Made by a program: the position numbers and the translations under genes. 64,000 nt of DNA, taken from NCBI RefSeq assembly GCF_001593005.1, contig NZ_LQZQ01000052.1, positions 1 through 64,000 on the forward strand. The letters run 5' to 3'. Of this stretch, positions 8,906-20,900 are shown piece after piece. The notes under the pieces were generated by a model. It was given only the letters and a program-made list of their open reading frames with translations. It ran no database searches and was not told the origin of the DNA. The stretch is from Roseivirga ehrenbergii. Its GTDB lineage: Bacteria > Bacteroidota > Bacteroidia > Cytophagales > Cyclobacteriaceae. Within the stretch, counting starts at the first letter, position 1; each line of letters opens with the position of its first letter.

Positions 8906-11900
8906 CTCCCTCACCGGCTCGGCCACCACATCTTCAATGGTTATACTGAAGGTTTGCTCAAAAGTAAGCCCTCCTGCATCGGCTACCTGCACACGAATGC
9001 TTCGGCTTGCCCCATCTTCAAAATCGATGGCTCCCGCTGTGCTCAAGGTGTTGCCACTAATGGCAAACTGCGCATTGTCATCATCGCCAGCACCAGCCAC
9101 TAGACTATAGGTGAAGATGTCTCCATTGTCTGGGTCGAGCGACATAAGCAGACCTACTTCCTGAGCATCATCGGCTTCTTCAATGGTGGCATTCGTAAGG
9201 CTCAGCGTAAATGGTGCTTCGTTTACATTGGTTACCGTAATTTCAAAGGCCTTGACAAAGGTTCCACCTTCTCCATCGTTGGTTTCAATACGAACAGAGT
9301 AGCTGGCTTTATCTTCAAAGTTGAACGAAGTGTTGTTCGCCTTTAAGGTTGAACCGGCCACCGTGAAACTGGCATTGTCGGTATCTCCTGCCCCACTCAC
9401 CAATGCATAAGTGTGGGTGTTACCAGCATCGGCATCGGCCGTAGTCAGTGTTCCGATAGCTGCATTCAACGTATTGTTCTCTGCAATAGAACTTTCACTT
9501 AAAGTGATGTCGGTTGGAGCATTGTTGAAGTCATCGTTAACAATGGTTACTGTTGCCTCATCGCTTATATCTACTGCCAAAGATCTGCTCATATTGCTCA
9601 TTGAAACAGTCAATGTTTCATTGGCCTCAATAACCAGATCGTTGATTGGAGTTACGGTAAAGGTTTGTGTTTCTCCGGCTGTTCCGGCAAAGGTCAACGT
9701 TTTACCCACAACGGCTGTGTAGTCGCTATCGGCTAGTGTTGCTGTTCCATCAGCAGTATTCACTTCTACCGTAAATCCTCCCTGAACCGCATTGTCCAGA
9801 GTGGCTGTGATTGTAATCGCTCCGCCTCCTTCATTTCCGCTGGCCTCTGCAAGGGTTACAGCCGCAGCATCGTCATTCTTGATTGTCAATATGGCCTGAT
9901 CTGTGATTACAACATTGGCTGTGGTTCCGGCTAGGTTGCTCAATGAAACTGTAAAGGTCTCATCGGCCTCGAGTTTACTATCTACACCTGGAGCAATATC
10001 CAGCTTTTGAACCTCGCCATCTGTTCCGCTGAAGGTCAATGTAGCACCACTAACAGCGGTGTAGTCTCCATCGGCCACCGTAGCCGTGCCATCGGCAGTC
10101 AATAAATCAACCGTAAATCCGCCTTCAATAGTCCCTTCAAGTGTAGCTGTCACTAAGAAGGACTCTCCATCTTCAAGCTGGCTCACATCTTCAATGGTCA
10201 CCTGTGCATCGTTGTTCACAATGGTATAAGTGTACACCGTATTGGTACCCAAGCTAGCACCAGAGGCGTTGGATAGGGTAATCACTACCGTCTCATTTTC
10301 CTCAATGAGTGCATCGTCAACAATTGTCAGGTCTATCGTTTTGCTTAAGTCTCCTGCTGCAAAGCTGACCGTACCATTAGCAAGGGTGTAATCAACTCCC
10401 CCCCCTGTGGCCGTACCTGTTACTGTATAGTCAACTGTTGCCGCAGAAAGACCGGCCTGATCCAAGTTCACCACAATGCTACTGTTGGTCAGAGATTCTG
10501 CATTACTTTGGGCCGTTGTGTTGAACGAAACTACTGGCACATCATCGTTTAGGATGGTTATTGTGGCCTCATCGGTAATGGTCACTGTGTTATCAGCACC
10601 AGTTACCAGGTTGCTCATGCTTATGGTCAGTGTTTCATTGCCCTCTACATCAGAATCCGCTGTTGGGGTAATGGTGAAGGTCTGGGTTTCTCCTACTGTT
10701 CCTGCAAAAGTGATGGTTTGTGAAGTAACTGCCGTATAGTCTGTTCCTGCAATGGCTGTACCGTCAGCAGTACTTACATCCACAGTAAAGCCACCTACTA
10801 CAAAGGCATCAGAGGTAAGGGCAACAGTTATGGCACCATCATCTTCATTGGCCGATACATCGGCAATGGTTACGGTGGCGGTGCATGACTGCGAGTCGTT
10901 CTCTATTGTCCAGTTGAAGTTATCGATCAAGGACTGTCTCGCTGATGCACCTGCACAGTATTGTAAGCCTTCCACTCCGAATTCCACATCATCTTTTACC
11001 TCCTGAGCAGCCCATCCAATAAGCGTGGCATCGTAACTTGTCACCGACATGCCCGTGTTGCTAAAGATTGCGTACATCCCATCAATATTCGTCACGTCCC
11101 AGCTACTCAGGTTTTGATTGAATGCAGTAGCGTTTTCAAAAACGCTGCTCATACTGCTGAGATCGGCTGAGAATGTCCATCCACTTATATCCTGATTGAA
11201 TACTGCTGCATTCTTAAACATGCTGTTGATGCCCGTAGCGGCACTCATATCCCAGCCGCTGATGTCTTGATTGAAGGCACGCGTTCCTCTGAACATACTG
11301 CCAAAACTGGTTACTGAGCTTACATCCCAGTTCCCAATATTCTGATTAAAGGACTCGGCATTTTCGAACATGGAACTCATGTCTACAATATTGCCAGTCT
11401 CCCACGTTGAAATATCCTGATTAAAGGCCGCTGCCTCATAGAACATCTGGTTTAGCCTATCAGCATTAGGGAACCTCCATGAGCCAATATCTTGGTTAAA
11501 TGATCTGGCATCTCTGAACATGGCCGTAAGGTTTTCGGCATTGGTCGGCTGCCAGTTGCCTATGTCTCTATTGAAAGAGTGAGCATCTTCGAACATCCTT
11601 TCCAGCTTTGTGGCATTCGAGACATCCCAGTTGCTAATATATCCATTGAACGTATCGTTATTCTGGAACATGGCTTGGAAAGTCTCCACTTTACTAACAT
11701 TCCAACTATTCAAATCTTGATTGAAGCCATCCGCATCGTTAAACATGGCGTTCATCTCTGTGACATTGCTCACATCCCAACCATCAATATCTTGGTTGAA
11801 GACCTTGGCGTCATCAAACATATTGGACATGTCAGTGACGCTGCTCACATCCCAGCCAGTGATATTTCCATTGAATAGTTCTGCATTATCGAACATCTTC

Positions 11901-14900
11901 TCCATGGTAGTTACATTGCTGACATTCCATGAATTGAGATCTTGATTGAACAATGAAGCATCGGCAAACATGGACGACATAGATGTTACCGAACTTACAT
12001 CCCAAGCGTCAATTGGTTGATCAAAACTCTGAGCATAGCTGAACATATAAGACATATCCTGAACAGCGGATGTATTCCAGTTGGAGATGGATGAATTGAA
12101 TTTTTCAGCCTGAGCAAACATGTAGGACATGTCGGTTACTGCACTGACATTCCAACCACTTATGTTTCCATTGAAATCGCTCTCTTTGAACATTTCAGAC
12201 ATATCAGTGACCGTAGAAACATCCCAAGAGGTTAAATCTGGATTACCAACGAAGGTTCTCTCAAACATTCGTTTCATCGAAGTGACCTGCGTAAGGTTTG
12301 GAGCATCAGTAGCGTTGATATCGAAATCGGCAGCGATAAATGCTCCTTCCATACTCTTCCACTCAATATCACCCCATTGTTCAACAGACCTCAGTCTAGA
12401 GAAAGACAATTCAAACTGTGGAAACTGCCCGCTTACCTTAACAGTGTAAGTACCCTCTGCCACATAAGTATGTGAGGCTGCACCCGTCTGGTTTGTTTCA
12501 ACGGTGCCATCTCCCCAATCGATGTCGTAGAGATAGGTGTGATTCCCCAAAGTGTTGAAGAGTGTTCTAGAACGATTCACATCTCTGCTGGTTATCTCCC
12601 AAGTGGTAATGAATGGTTTTTGCTCTACGGCAAGGGTTCCGTTCACCAAATTGAGGTTATAGTTGGAGGCCGCTCCTCCCGACAGTGTGATGGCATAGGT
12701 ACCCACTGGGCTCGACTCATTGGCAGTTGTGGCTATGGTCGGTTCCGTGATATTGGCTTTAGAGTCTCCATTTACAAAACCAGAATAGGTAATGGTAAGC
12801 TCAGGATTGGCCTCTCTCAGGTATTTGGTCTGATCGTCTGCCGTTGCAATCAAATCGGCTTTTTCTATAGTCAGATCAGCACTCACAAAGCTTATGTTGT
12901 AGTTAGGATTGAATAAGCTACTTTCCAAGGCATAGCTACCTACATCTTCTCCATTAATTCTCGTGATTGCTCCACTGAGTTCATCTCCATTTTGCAAAGC
13001 CCCTTGCGTAAAGCTGTAATTAAAGGCTGGATCAGCATCGCCATAGGTTTTAGTTGCTGCTTGGGCTGTTATGGTCAGGCTTCTTTGTGAAATAGTGAAT
13101 ACTCCCGGAACAGCCGTTATTTCATAGTTGGTCGCATCGGCACCGTAAGTCAGGTTAATGGCATAAGTGCCCGGTGCTTCACCAGCATCTCTGCTTACGG
13201 TCACCACTTCATCACTACCTACAATAGAACCATTGGTCACTGTAAACTGTAAAGTCGGGTCTGAATCACCTACCTCTTTACTGAGATTGGTAGCGGTCAG
13301 TTCTATTGCTTTTTTACCAACTGTGATAGTGCCTTGCACTTGACGGGCAGCATATTCAGCATCTTCCGCGAGGTTGACATTTACTGTTATCTCACCAACA
13401 TTGCCCAAAGTAACGGTTGAACCATTGATGGCCGCCCCGGTCTGGTCATTGTTGAGGGTGTAGGTGATTGCTCCGGAAGAGTTGGTGGTAGCCAATAAAT
13501 CAAAGTCAGCATCTCCATAAGTCTTGGCTATAGCACTTAATGAAAGGCTTGGCCTTTTCTTGGTTATAGGCCCTACAGCCACACTTTCAATTGCGGTGCC
13601 ATTTACTTTGCCATCATTCGGTGTCACCTCAAAGCTGATATATTTGCCTGCATCGGCAGCCGTTAATACATAGTTGATTGTATTTGCTCCTGCTATTTCT
13701 GTTTTACCAGTTCCTGAATTATCGTCAGATCTATACCATTTGAAGCTGGAATTATCCGCATCCGATTCGGCATCTATAAAGTTATAGGTGGCTGTCAGAA
13801 CTTCATCGATGGTGGTTGTGCCCGAGACTTCCACTCCATTTACTGAAGGTGCTGTATTGCTTGCCAAAACAGTAATCGTAAATTCCTGATAGGTCTTATC
13901 ATCGAACTGATCTGCCAGCTCAAGTTGTACTGAATGTTCTCCCACATCTGCGGAAGAAGGGTTACCACTCAGTACAAATCCGTTTGCTGTAAGCCAAATA
14001 GGCCCAACTTCTATGGATAGAATTGGTACATCATTGTTCAGGTCTTCATAGGTGACGGTGTAAGTATACGTTTCGTTGTCCATCACAGTGGTGACGGCAT
14101 CGGAGGTAAAGGCTGGAGCAATATTGGTAAAGCCATCGTTAATTACTATTGACCCAAAGAATGTGCTTTCTTCTGCCGTTCCGGTCAATGTGCCATCGCT
14201 AGGCGTTACTTCAAAGCTTACATACTTGCCATTGTCATCATTCACAACAGTGTAGCTTTTGGTGGTTGCTCCTGCAATAGCTACTCTATTGGCACCTGCA
14301 GAATTATCGGCACGGTACCATTGGAAGGTTGTACCCGATTCAGGATCGTCATTTGCGTCTGAATACGTGTACGAACCTTCCAGTACCCCGTCAACAACCA
14401 AAGATTTCTTAATACTTACCCCCTGAGCTACAGGGGCTACATTGGCTTCTTTAACCGTGAAGTTCCAGGCGGATTGACTAGTCAATCCGGCCGAGTTGTT
14501 ACCATCTGCATCTACAAAAGCAGCAGCATCGAAGGTAACCGTGTAGAATTGTCCTTCCAGTAAATCCGTGCTTGGGTCGATGGAAACATTGGTGCCTGAA
14601 ACGGTTACTTCTGCTGAAGTCACATCGATTACAGTTGCAGTTCCCGTTACAGGTGTCAAGGTAATATTACCCGTTCCTTTGGTAACTGATTCGCTTAAAA
14701 CGAAACTGAGGTTTGCGTCTTTGGCCAAATCTATCGCCCCATCGGCTGGTACTGTACTTACAATAGTTGGCACCACAGCAGCCACTACTGGCCCTGCATA
14801 AGTGGCGAAAGCCTGTGATCCTGCGTCTGATCCATCGTTTGGCGTAACACCAAAAGTGATGAACTTCCCTACTTCAGAAGAAGTCAAAGTAAATGTGCTA

Positions 14901-17900
14901 GCCGTTGCCCCGCTGATGGCTGTTCTGTTAGCTCCAGAAGCATCATCTGCCACGAACCACTGGAGTGTTGAACCAGATTCTGCATCGGTATCTACATCTG
15001 AATAGTCGTAGTTCCCGGTCAGTTGCTGATTGGCTTCCAGGTTACCAGAGAGTGTTACGTTGGTGGCTACCGGAGCAGTGTTTGGCTGGCCAGCAGTTGT
15101 AAAGCTGATTGTGGTTGGATCAGTAACAGCTTCAGTCTTCACCCCGTTGTTGCTGATGAATGCCTCATTGTCTATCAATACATAATAAGCTGTATTGTAG
15201 GCCAGATCGCTGGTCGGGTTGATGGTCACTTTTGAACCGCTAAAGCTTAATGTATTGGCAGCAAAAGTCTCTACTATATTATCATTGGCATCATAAAGCA
15301 CCACATTGTTTGCAGCATCTCCACCTTCTCCGTACACATACGTCTGAACGTTTTCGCTGTAAGTCAATGTTATGTTGGCTGTTATGCTAACATCAGTAGC
15401 GACTGTTGCAGGGCTTGTATTTGTGAGTATAGGCGTACTTGGAAGGGACAATGTGGTAAATCGCCAGCTATTGGCATCAGATATACCCACATGATAGCGG
15501 GCCCTTTCTTCTGTCACAATAAAACCATCATCCAGTAGCACATAGTATTCTGTACCCGGTTCTAACTCGCCTTCTTCAAATTCAAAACGAATCTGTGGCT
15601 CACCATCACCATAGTCGAGATCACGATCATTCTCTCCACCAAACTCGATGGTTTTGACCAATTCATCATTCGAAGCTTTGTAGATCCTGAATGCCCCAAT
15701 GGGATCACGGCTGATACCCACGTTCTCGCTGGTGTACAGCACAAGGTCTTCTTCGGAGTCTGCCGCATAGGTATTGCTCCCTGCAGATGGGAAGAAACGG
15801 GTAATGATGTTTTCTGCAAAAGACTCTCCGGTGAAAGTAAAGGTGGTTTTATCATCAATGGCTTCTATCAGCTTAGTGCCAGCTGCGTTTTTAATAAATC
15901 CTGCTGATAGCTGCACATAGTATTCCGTGCTCGCTTCCCAGTTATTGGCAAATGTGGCTCTTACCCAAGGCGTTGTGACAGCATTGGCGATCGACATATC
16001 CTCGGCAGTTACTGAACCAAATTCGCTATCGTCAGATGCCCTATACACTGTAAGTGTACCCTCCCCTGCTACAATCTCCTCATCAAAGTAAATGAAGAGA
16101 TTATTTCTTTCAATTTCAGCATCTTCAGTAGCACTTGGTGATGTTGATGAGATATCAAGAGCAGGAAGTGGTTCTGTAACATTAAGCATGACTGTTTCAG
16201 ATCTCTCTTCGCAGTCTCCTTTGGTGACTATTACAAAGTATTCACTTTGATCTGTATCAGTAGTGATATTGTTGATGGTTAAGCTATTTGAATCTGCACC
16301 AGTCATTTGATCGTTCGCATCAGCATTAGCATTGTTTTCTATCGACTCGCTGAGTTGTATAGAACCAATACCATTTCCTGTAGCGAGATATAATACACCG
16401 TCTGAAAAAGACATTTTCTTGATTGTATTATTAGGAAGTGGGTTTTCTGAAGTACTATTGATCACTTCCCATTGCATAGCTTCAGGTCTTAAAATACCTA
16501 AACCAGCACCCCCGCCAGCATAATAAACGGTACCATTGTAAACATATAAAGCACCTTTGTTGGCATTATTGTTCGGAAAACCATTGCCATTGCTTGTATT
16601 GTGAACTTCCCAAGCGGATTCATCTGCTCTTAAGATGGCTAAACCACCAGATGTACCTGCATAAATGGTTTCTTCATCTATAAAAACAGAACTTGTTAAA
16701 TTATTTGGATAGTTATTGCCACTATCTACATTATGAACCTCCCATTCACTACTTTCAGGTCTTAAAATGGCCAAGCCTCCATGTGTCGCTACATAGATGA
16801 CTTCATCCTGAACAAAAACGTCATTGATGATATTGTTTGGAAAATTAGTAGTGGCACTACCCGACCTTGTATTGTGCTGTTCCCACTGTGAGGAACCTTC
16901 TTTTAGTATCATTAAACCATAAGAAAACGTCCCCACATACAAGTCGCCATCAACAACACTCACAAAGGTGGTAGCATTATTTGAGCCTAAATTTGGGAAG
17001 CCATTTCCGGTATATCGATCTACTATTTCCCAATCAGTGGTACCCTCTCTTAAAATGGCGACACCTCCTCGATTGGTTGCGGCATAAATGTTACCATTAT
17101 GATAAAACACATCTTCCACATCGTCATTTGGAAAGCTTTCACTTGTTGTAGTAGACACAATTTCCCACTCAGAAGCATCGGCTCTTAAAATCCCTAGACC
17201 TTCGCTGGTTCCTACCAGTAAGTTACCATCTGCAGCATAAGATGATTGTAGAAAATCTCTGGGTAAATTAGCTCCCGTACTCGTGTTTATGGCCTCAGGA
17301 TTAGCCTCATTCACAATCCTATTCCATTGATAATCAGCACCTGCAATTTCTGGTATAGAAAAAGTAACGCTTGTTCCTTCTAGACCCGCCTGATCAGTAG
17401 GCTGTGAAGTAATTAATGGCGGGCAAGTCGAAAGTGTAAGGGTAGCCAAATCCGAGATTTCCACACAATCTCCTTTAGTCACTACTACAAAGTATTCGGT
17501 TTGATCGAGGTCTTCCGTAAGGTTGCTGATGGTCAGGGAAGCGGTTGTGGCACCGGAAATGGCATTCTGTACCGTAAGATCTGAACTACCCTCCATACCA
17601 ATGCTACTCTCAATCACAGTCAGCCCTTCACTAGTAAAAGCATAGATCGTCCCATCACTTCCCACTTGAACATTTTTGACATCATTTGAGCTTAAGCCAT
17701 TAGCCGTACTGAGCAAATCATAACTTCCTTCGCTATTGGAGATTTTGAGTCCTTCTGGTGTAGCTATATACAGTTTACCATCTGGTCCGATCGATACGTT
17801 TCTAATATCGGTACTACCAAGAGTTGACTCAGAAAGGGACGTGAATGACTCTCCATTATCATAAGATAATTCTATACTATCGACAGCACTGGCACCAGTT

Positions 17901-20900
17901 CCAGAAGTAGACACTAAGAATAAAAGATTATTATATTTTATAATATTACTTACATAATCTGATGAGAGTCCATTGGCGGTCGTTTTTCTGGTAAAGGTAT
18001 CGCCACCATCTTTTGAGATATACAGGCCATTATAGGCTGTCAGGTACATCGCCCCATCGTACTCTCTAATCTGTGTTACTGCAACAGCCTGTATACCGTC
18101 AGCCGTTATCGTTTTTTTGGCAAAGCTTTCTCCTCTGTCTGTCGAAACAAAAAAGCCATCATTGTAATATGCATATACCCTGTCTTCTTTTCCAAAAACA
18201 ACTTCCCAGAGACTTCCGTTGCCTCCCTCTAAGCCGTTTTCGTCCTTTTTGATTTCTTTAAAGGTTTTGCCACCATCATAGGAAAGCGCAATTCCATCAG
18301 TTCCCCCTTGATAAACCTGATTGCCATCGGCATAGATGGAAGAACCACTTCTGTTGGTGCTAATGTCTATCCAGGTCTCACCATAGTCCGAGGTATAAAA
18401 CGATTTACTCTGATGACCTCTCATGTAATAATTACTACCCTCAGCATATCCGGAGAAAGCAATGCCGTGATCAAACCCAATATCCGCTGCGTCAATGGTA
18501 CTGTATTTATACTCTTTTTTGAACCACTGATAACTCGCTCCGGCCACCTCGGGCACTGAGAAAGTAATACTGCCCCCTGCAAATGCTGACTGGGCTTCCG
18601 GTTGGCCAAGTACCAAGTCTTCACAAATTGTATGGAAACTCCAGGTGTCTTTATCGGCATAAGCAAGGTTACCTATATTGTTGCCACCTTTTACCAAATC
18701 GGCATCAAGTGTGATATAGTATTGCGTGGCGTATTCCAGCGAAACACCTGAGGCAATAGAAACCGTGGTGCCATCAATGGTTAAATCATCGGCTGTGAAG
18801 GTTTGCACCAAGGCATCAGTAGCATAATTAATTATTTTGAGCTCTCCTGTGCCTTTGGAGACAGGCCTGCTAAACTCAATGCTCAATTCGGTATCGATAG
18901 CAATATCCGTAGTACCATCGGCTGGGGTAACGGATGTAATTCCTGGAACATCCAAGACCGTTAATAAAACATCATCCGATTGTGACTTGCAACCATCCTT
19001 TATAACCTCCACGAAATATATATTTCCGTTCTGCTCTAATGTTACGTTGCTGATGGTCAACTGGTGGGTTGTTGCCCCCTCAATAAGGTTAGTTGATCCG
19101 CCATTTTGATCTTCAAGCCTAAGATTGCTTTTGTAGATCGAAAGACCTACTAATGTACCCACCTCCAACTGTCCATTATATTCATTAAGGGACTTTACGG
19201 CTTTCGTAAATGGGTCTGAAGAAGGAAATCGACTAAATGAATCTCCTTGATCAGAAGATACAAAGAGCCCTCTGCTTGTACCTACAAAGAGTTGTCCAGC
19301 GAATTCGTAAATGGCATTCACGAGATGCCCGTTAAAACCATTGGCTTCTGTAATGGTTTTGGTAAAAGACTCACCAGCATCCGTAGAAATAGAAATAGCT
19401 CCATCTTTAAAATCCGCTGTTTGTGTACTTACATAAAGCGTATTTCCAGATTTATAAACATCTCGAATACTATTGAAGGCAAGACCATCTGTAATAGTCT
19501 TCTGAATAAAAGTAGCGCCATTATCATTTGAAATAAATAGCCCTTCACGGCTTCCTACGTAAAGAGTTCCTTCCACCTCATAGAGTACTTCAACCATTCC
19601 TGTAACATCCGAATGTTTGCTGAAATTTGCCCCCCCGTCAGTAGAAACATGTAATCCGTTTAGAGCTCCTATATAAATAGTCCCATCTTCCGCTTTCATT
19701 ACAGTCTGAGGTAGATTAGCGCTGGCATTTGGGGTAACTTGAAAAAGTGTTTGGAAACTGTTACCTCCATCTTTTGAAATACTAACAGCTTTATTTACCT
19801 GCACCGCATAGATATTATCATCAAAGATCTTTATCTCTTTAATATCATCTATAAGCAATCCATGAGCAGTGTTTCTGATAACCCAAGTATTTCCCTCATC
19901 GGTTGTATAATAAATACCTGCTGTTGAAGTAGCGCTGTAGATGGTGCCATCTGGTGACCGATATATGTCCCTTAACAACAACTCTCCAGTTATATTTACA
20001 TCGTCAAAGCCTTCCTCTCTTTTATACCATTGATAAGACGCACCGCGTATTTCTTCTACTTCTAAGGTTACATTGGTAGATGCTACAACTGTTTTTCCAA
20101 CTGGCTGCATAGGCAACAAATTGGTATAGCTAAGACTAAATTCATCTGATTTTTGGAACAGCGGTGTACCATAAGTTACAGAATAAGCTGTAACACCCTC
20201 TTCCACCGTAATGTTGCCAGTGGCATCGGTGCCAAACTCGGCTTCTCCCTTTTTCCATGAGAAGGTACTATTAGCCAGAGCGTTATAATCGGTCAGCTCC
20301 ACTTCTTCAGTAGTAATCACCATAGTCTCAGGATGAGAAATCAACCCATCGTGCCCATTACTTGTAAGGTCTCGCAACCGGTTATCGGCAATGCCCGGTA
20401 AAGTACCATAAGCTGCTACCAGGTTTGGGGAGTTATGGGCTGGTGCTGTTGCCATAATGTCGGCTATTTCTTCCTGTGTAAGTACTTTGTCCCATATGGT
20501 GATTTCGGCCAGTTTGCCATCCATCTCTTGTTCATAGCCATTATCGTTGAGTTTCGCACCAATAGTGGCAAACCAGCTGGCACTAAGGCTCAGGTCCAAA
20601 ACACCTGTACCGTCTTCAATGCCATTTACGTATACTTTTGTCTGTCCTGTGGTTTGATCGTAGGTATACCCCACAAAGTACCAGGTATCGTTAGCAAGTG
20701 CGGTAGTACCGGCCGTGAATATTGAATTATTGACACCATCCCACAAGGCCAATTGCTCACTGCTACGGATATAAAACCGGCTCATGTTACTCACATCAGC
20801 GTCTTGAAAAACCAATATTTCATCAAAATTCCCACTACCAATGCTACTTTCTTTATTAAGCCACATAAATGCCGAGTAGCTTTTTCCCTCCAGATCTTTG

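Noticed and set aside
11020-12245. Regular 75-bp repeats that could suggest a CRISPR array
   Set aside because: The repeats are coding, diverged at the DNA level, have no unique spacers and translate to BspA-type units.
12539-12916. 125-codon plus-strand open frame inside the giant gene
   Set aside because: Antisense shadow of the MBG/PKD region; no recognisable domain or signal.
15562-15858. 98-codon minus-strand frame within the giant gene, and a similar one at 18421-18666
   Set aside because: Different frame of the same strand inside intact coding sequence; no sign of a frameshift in the main frame.
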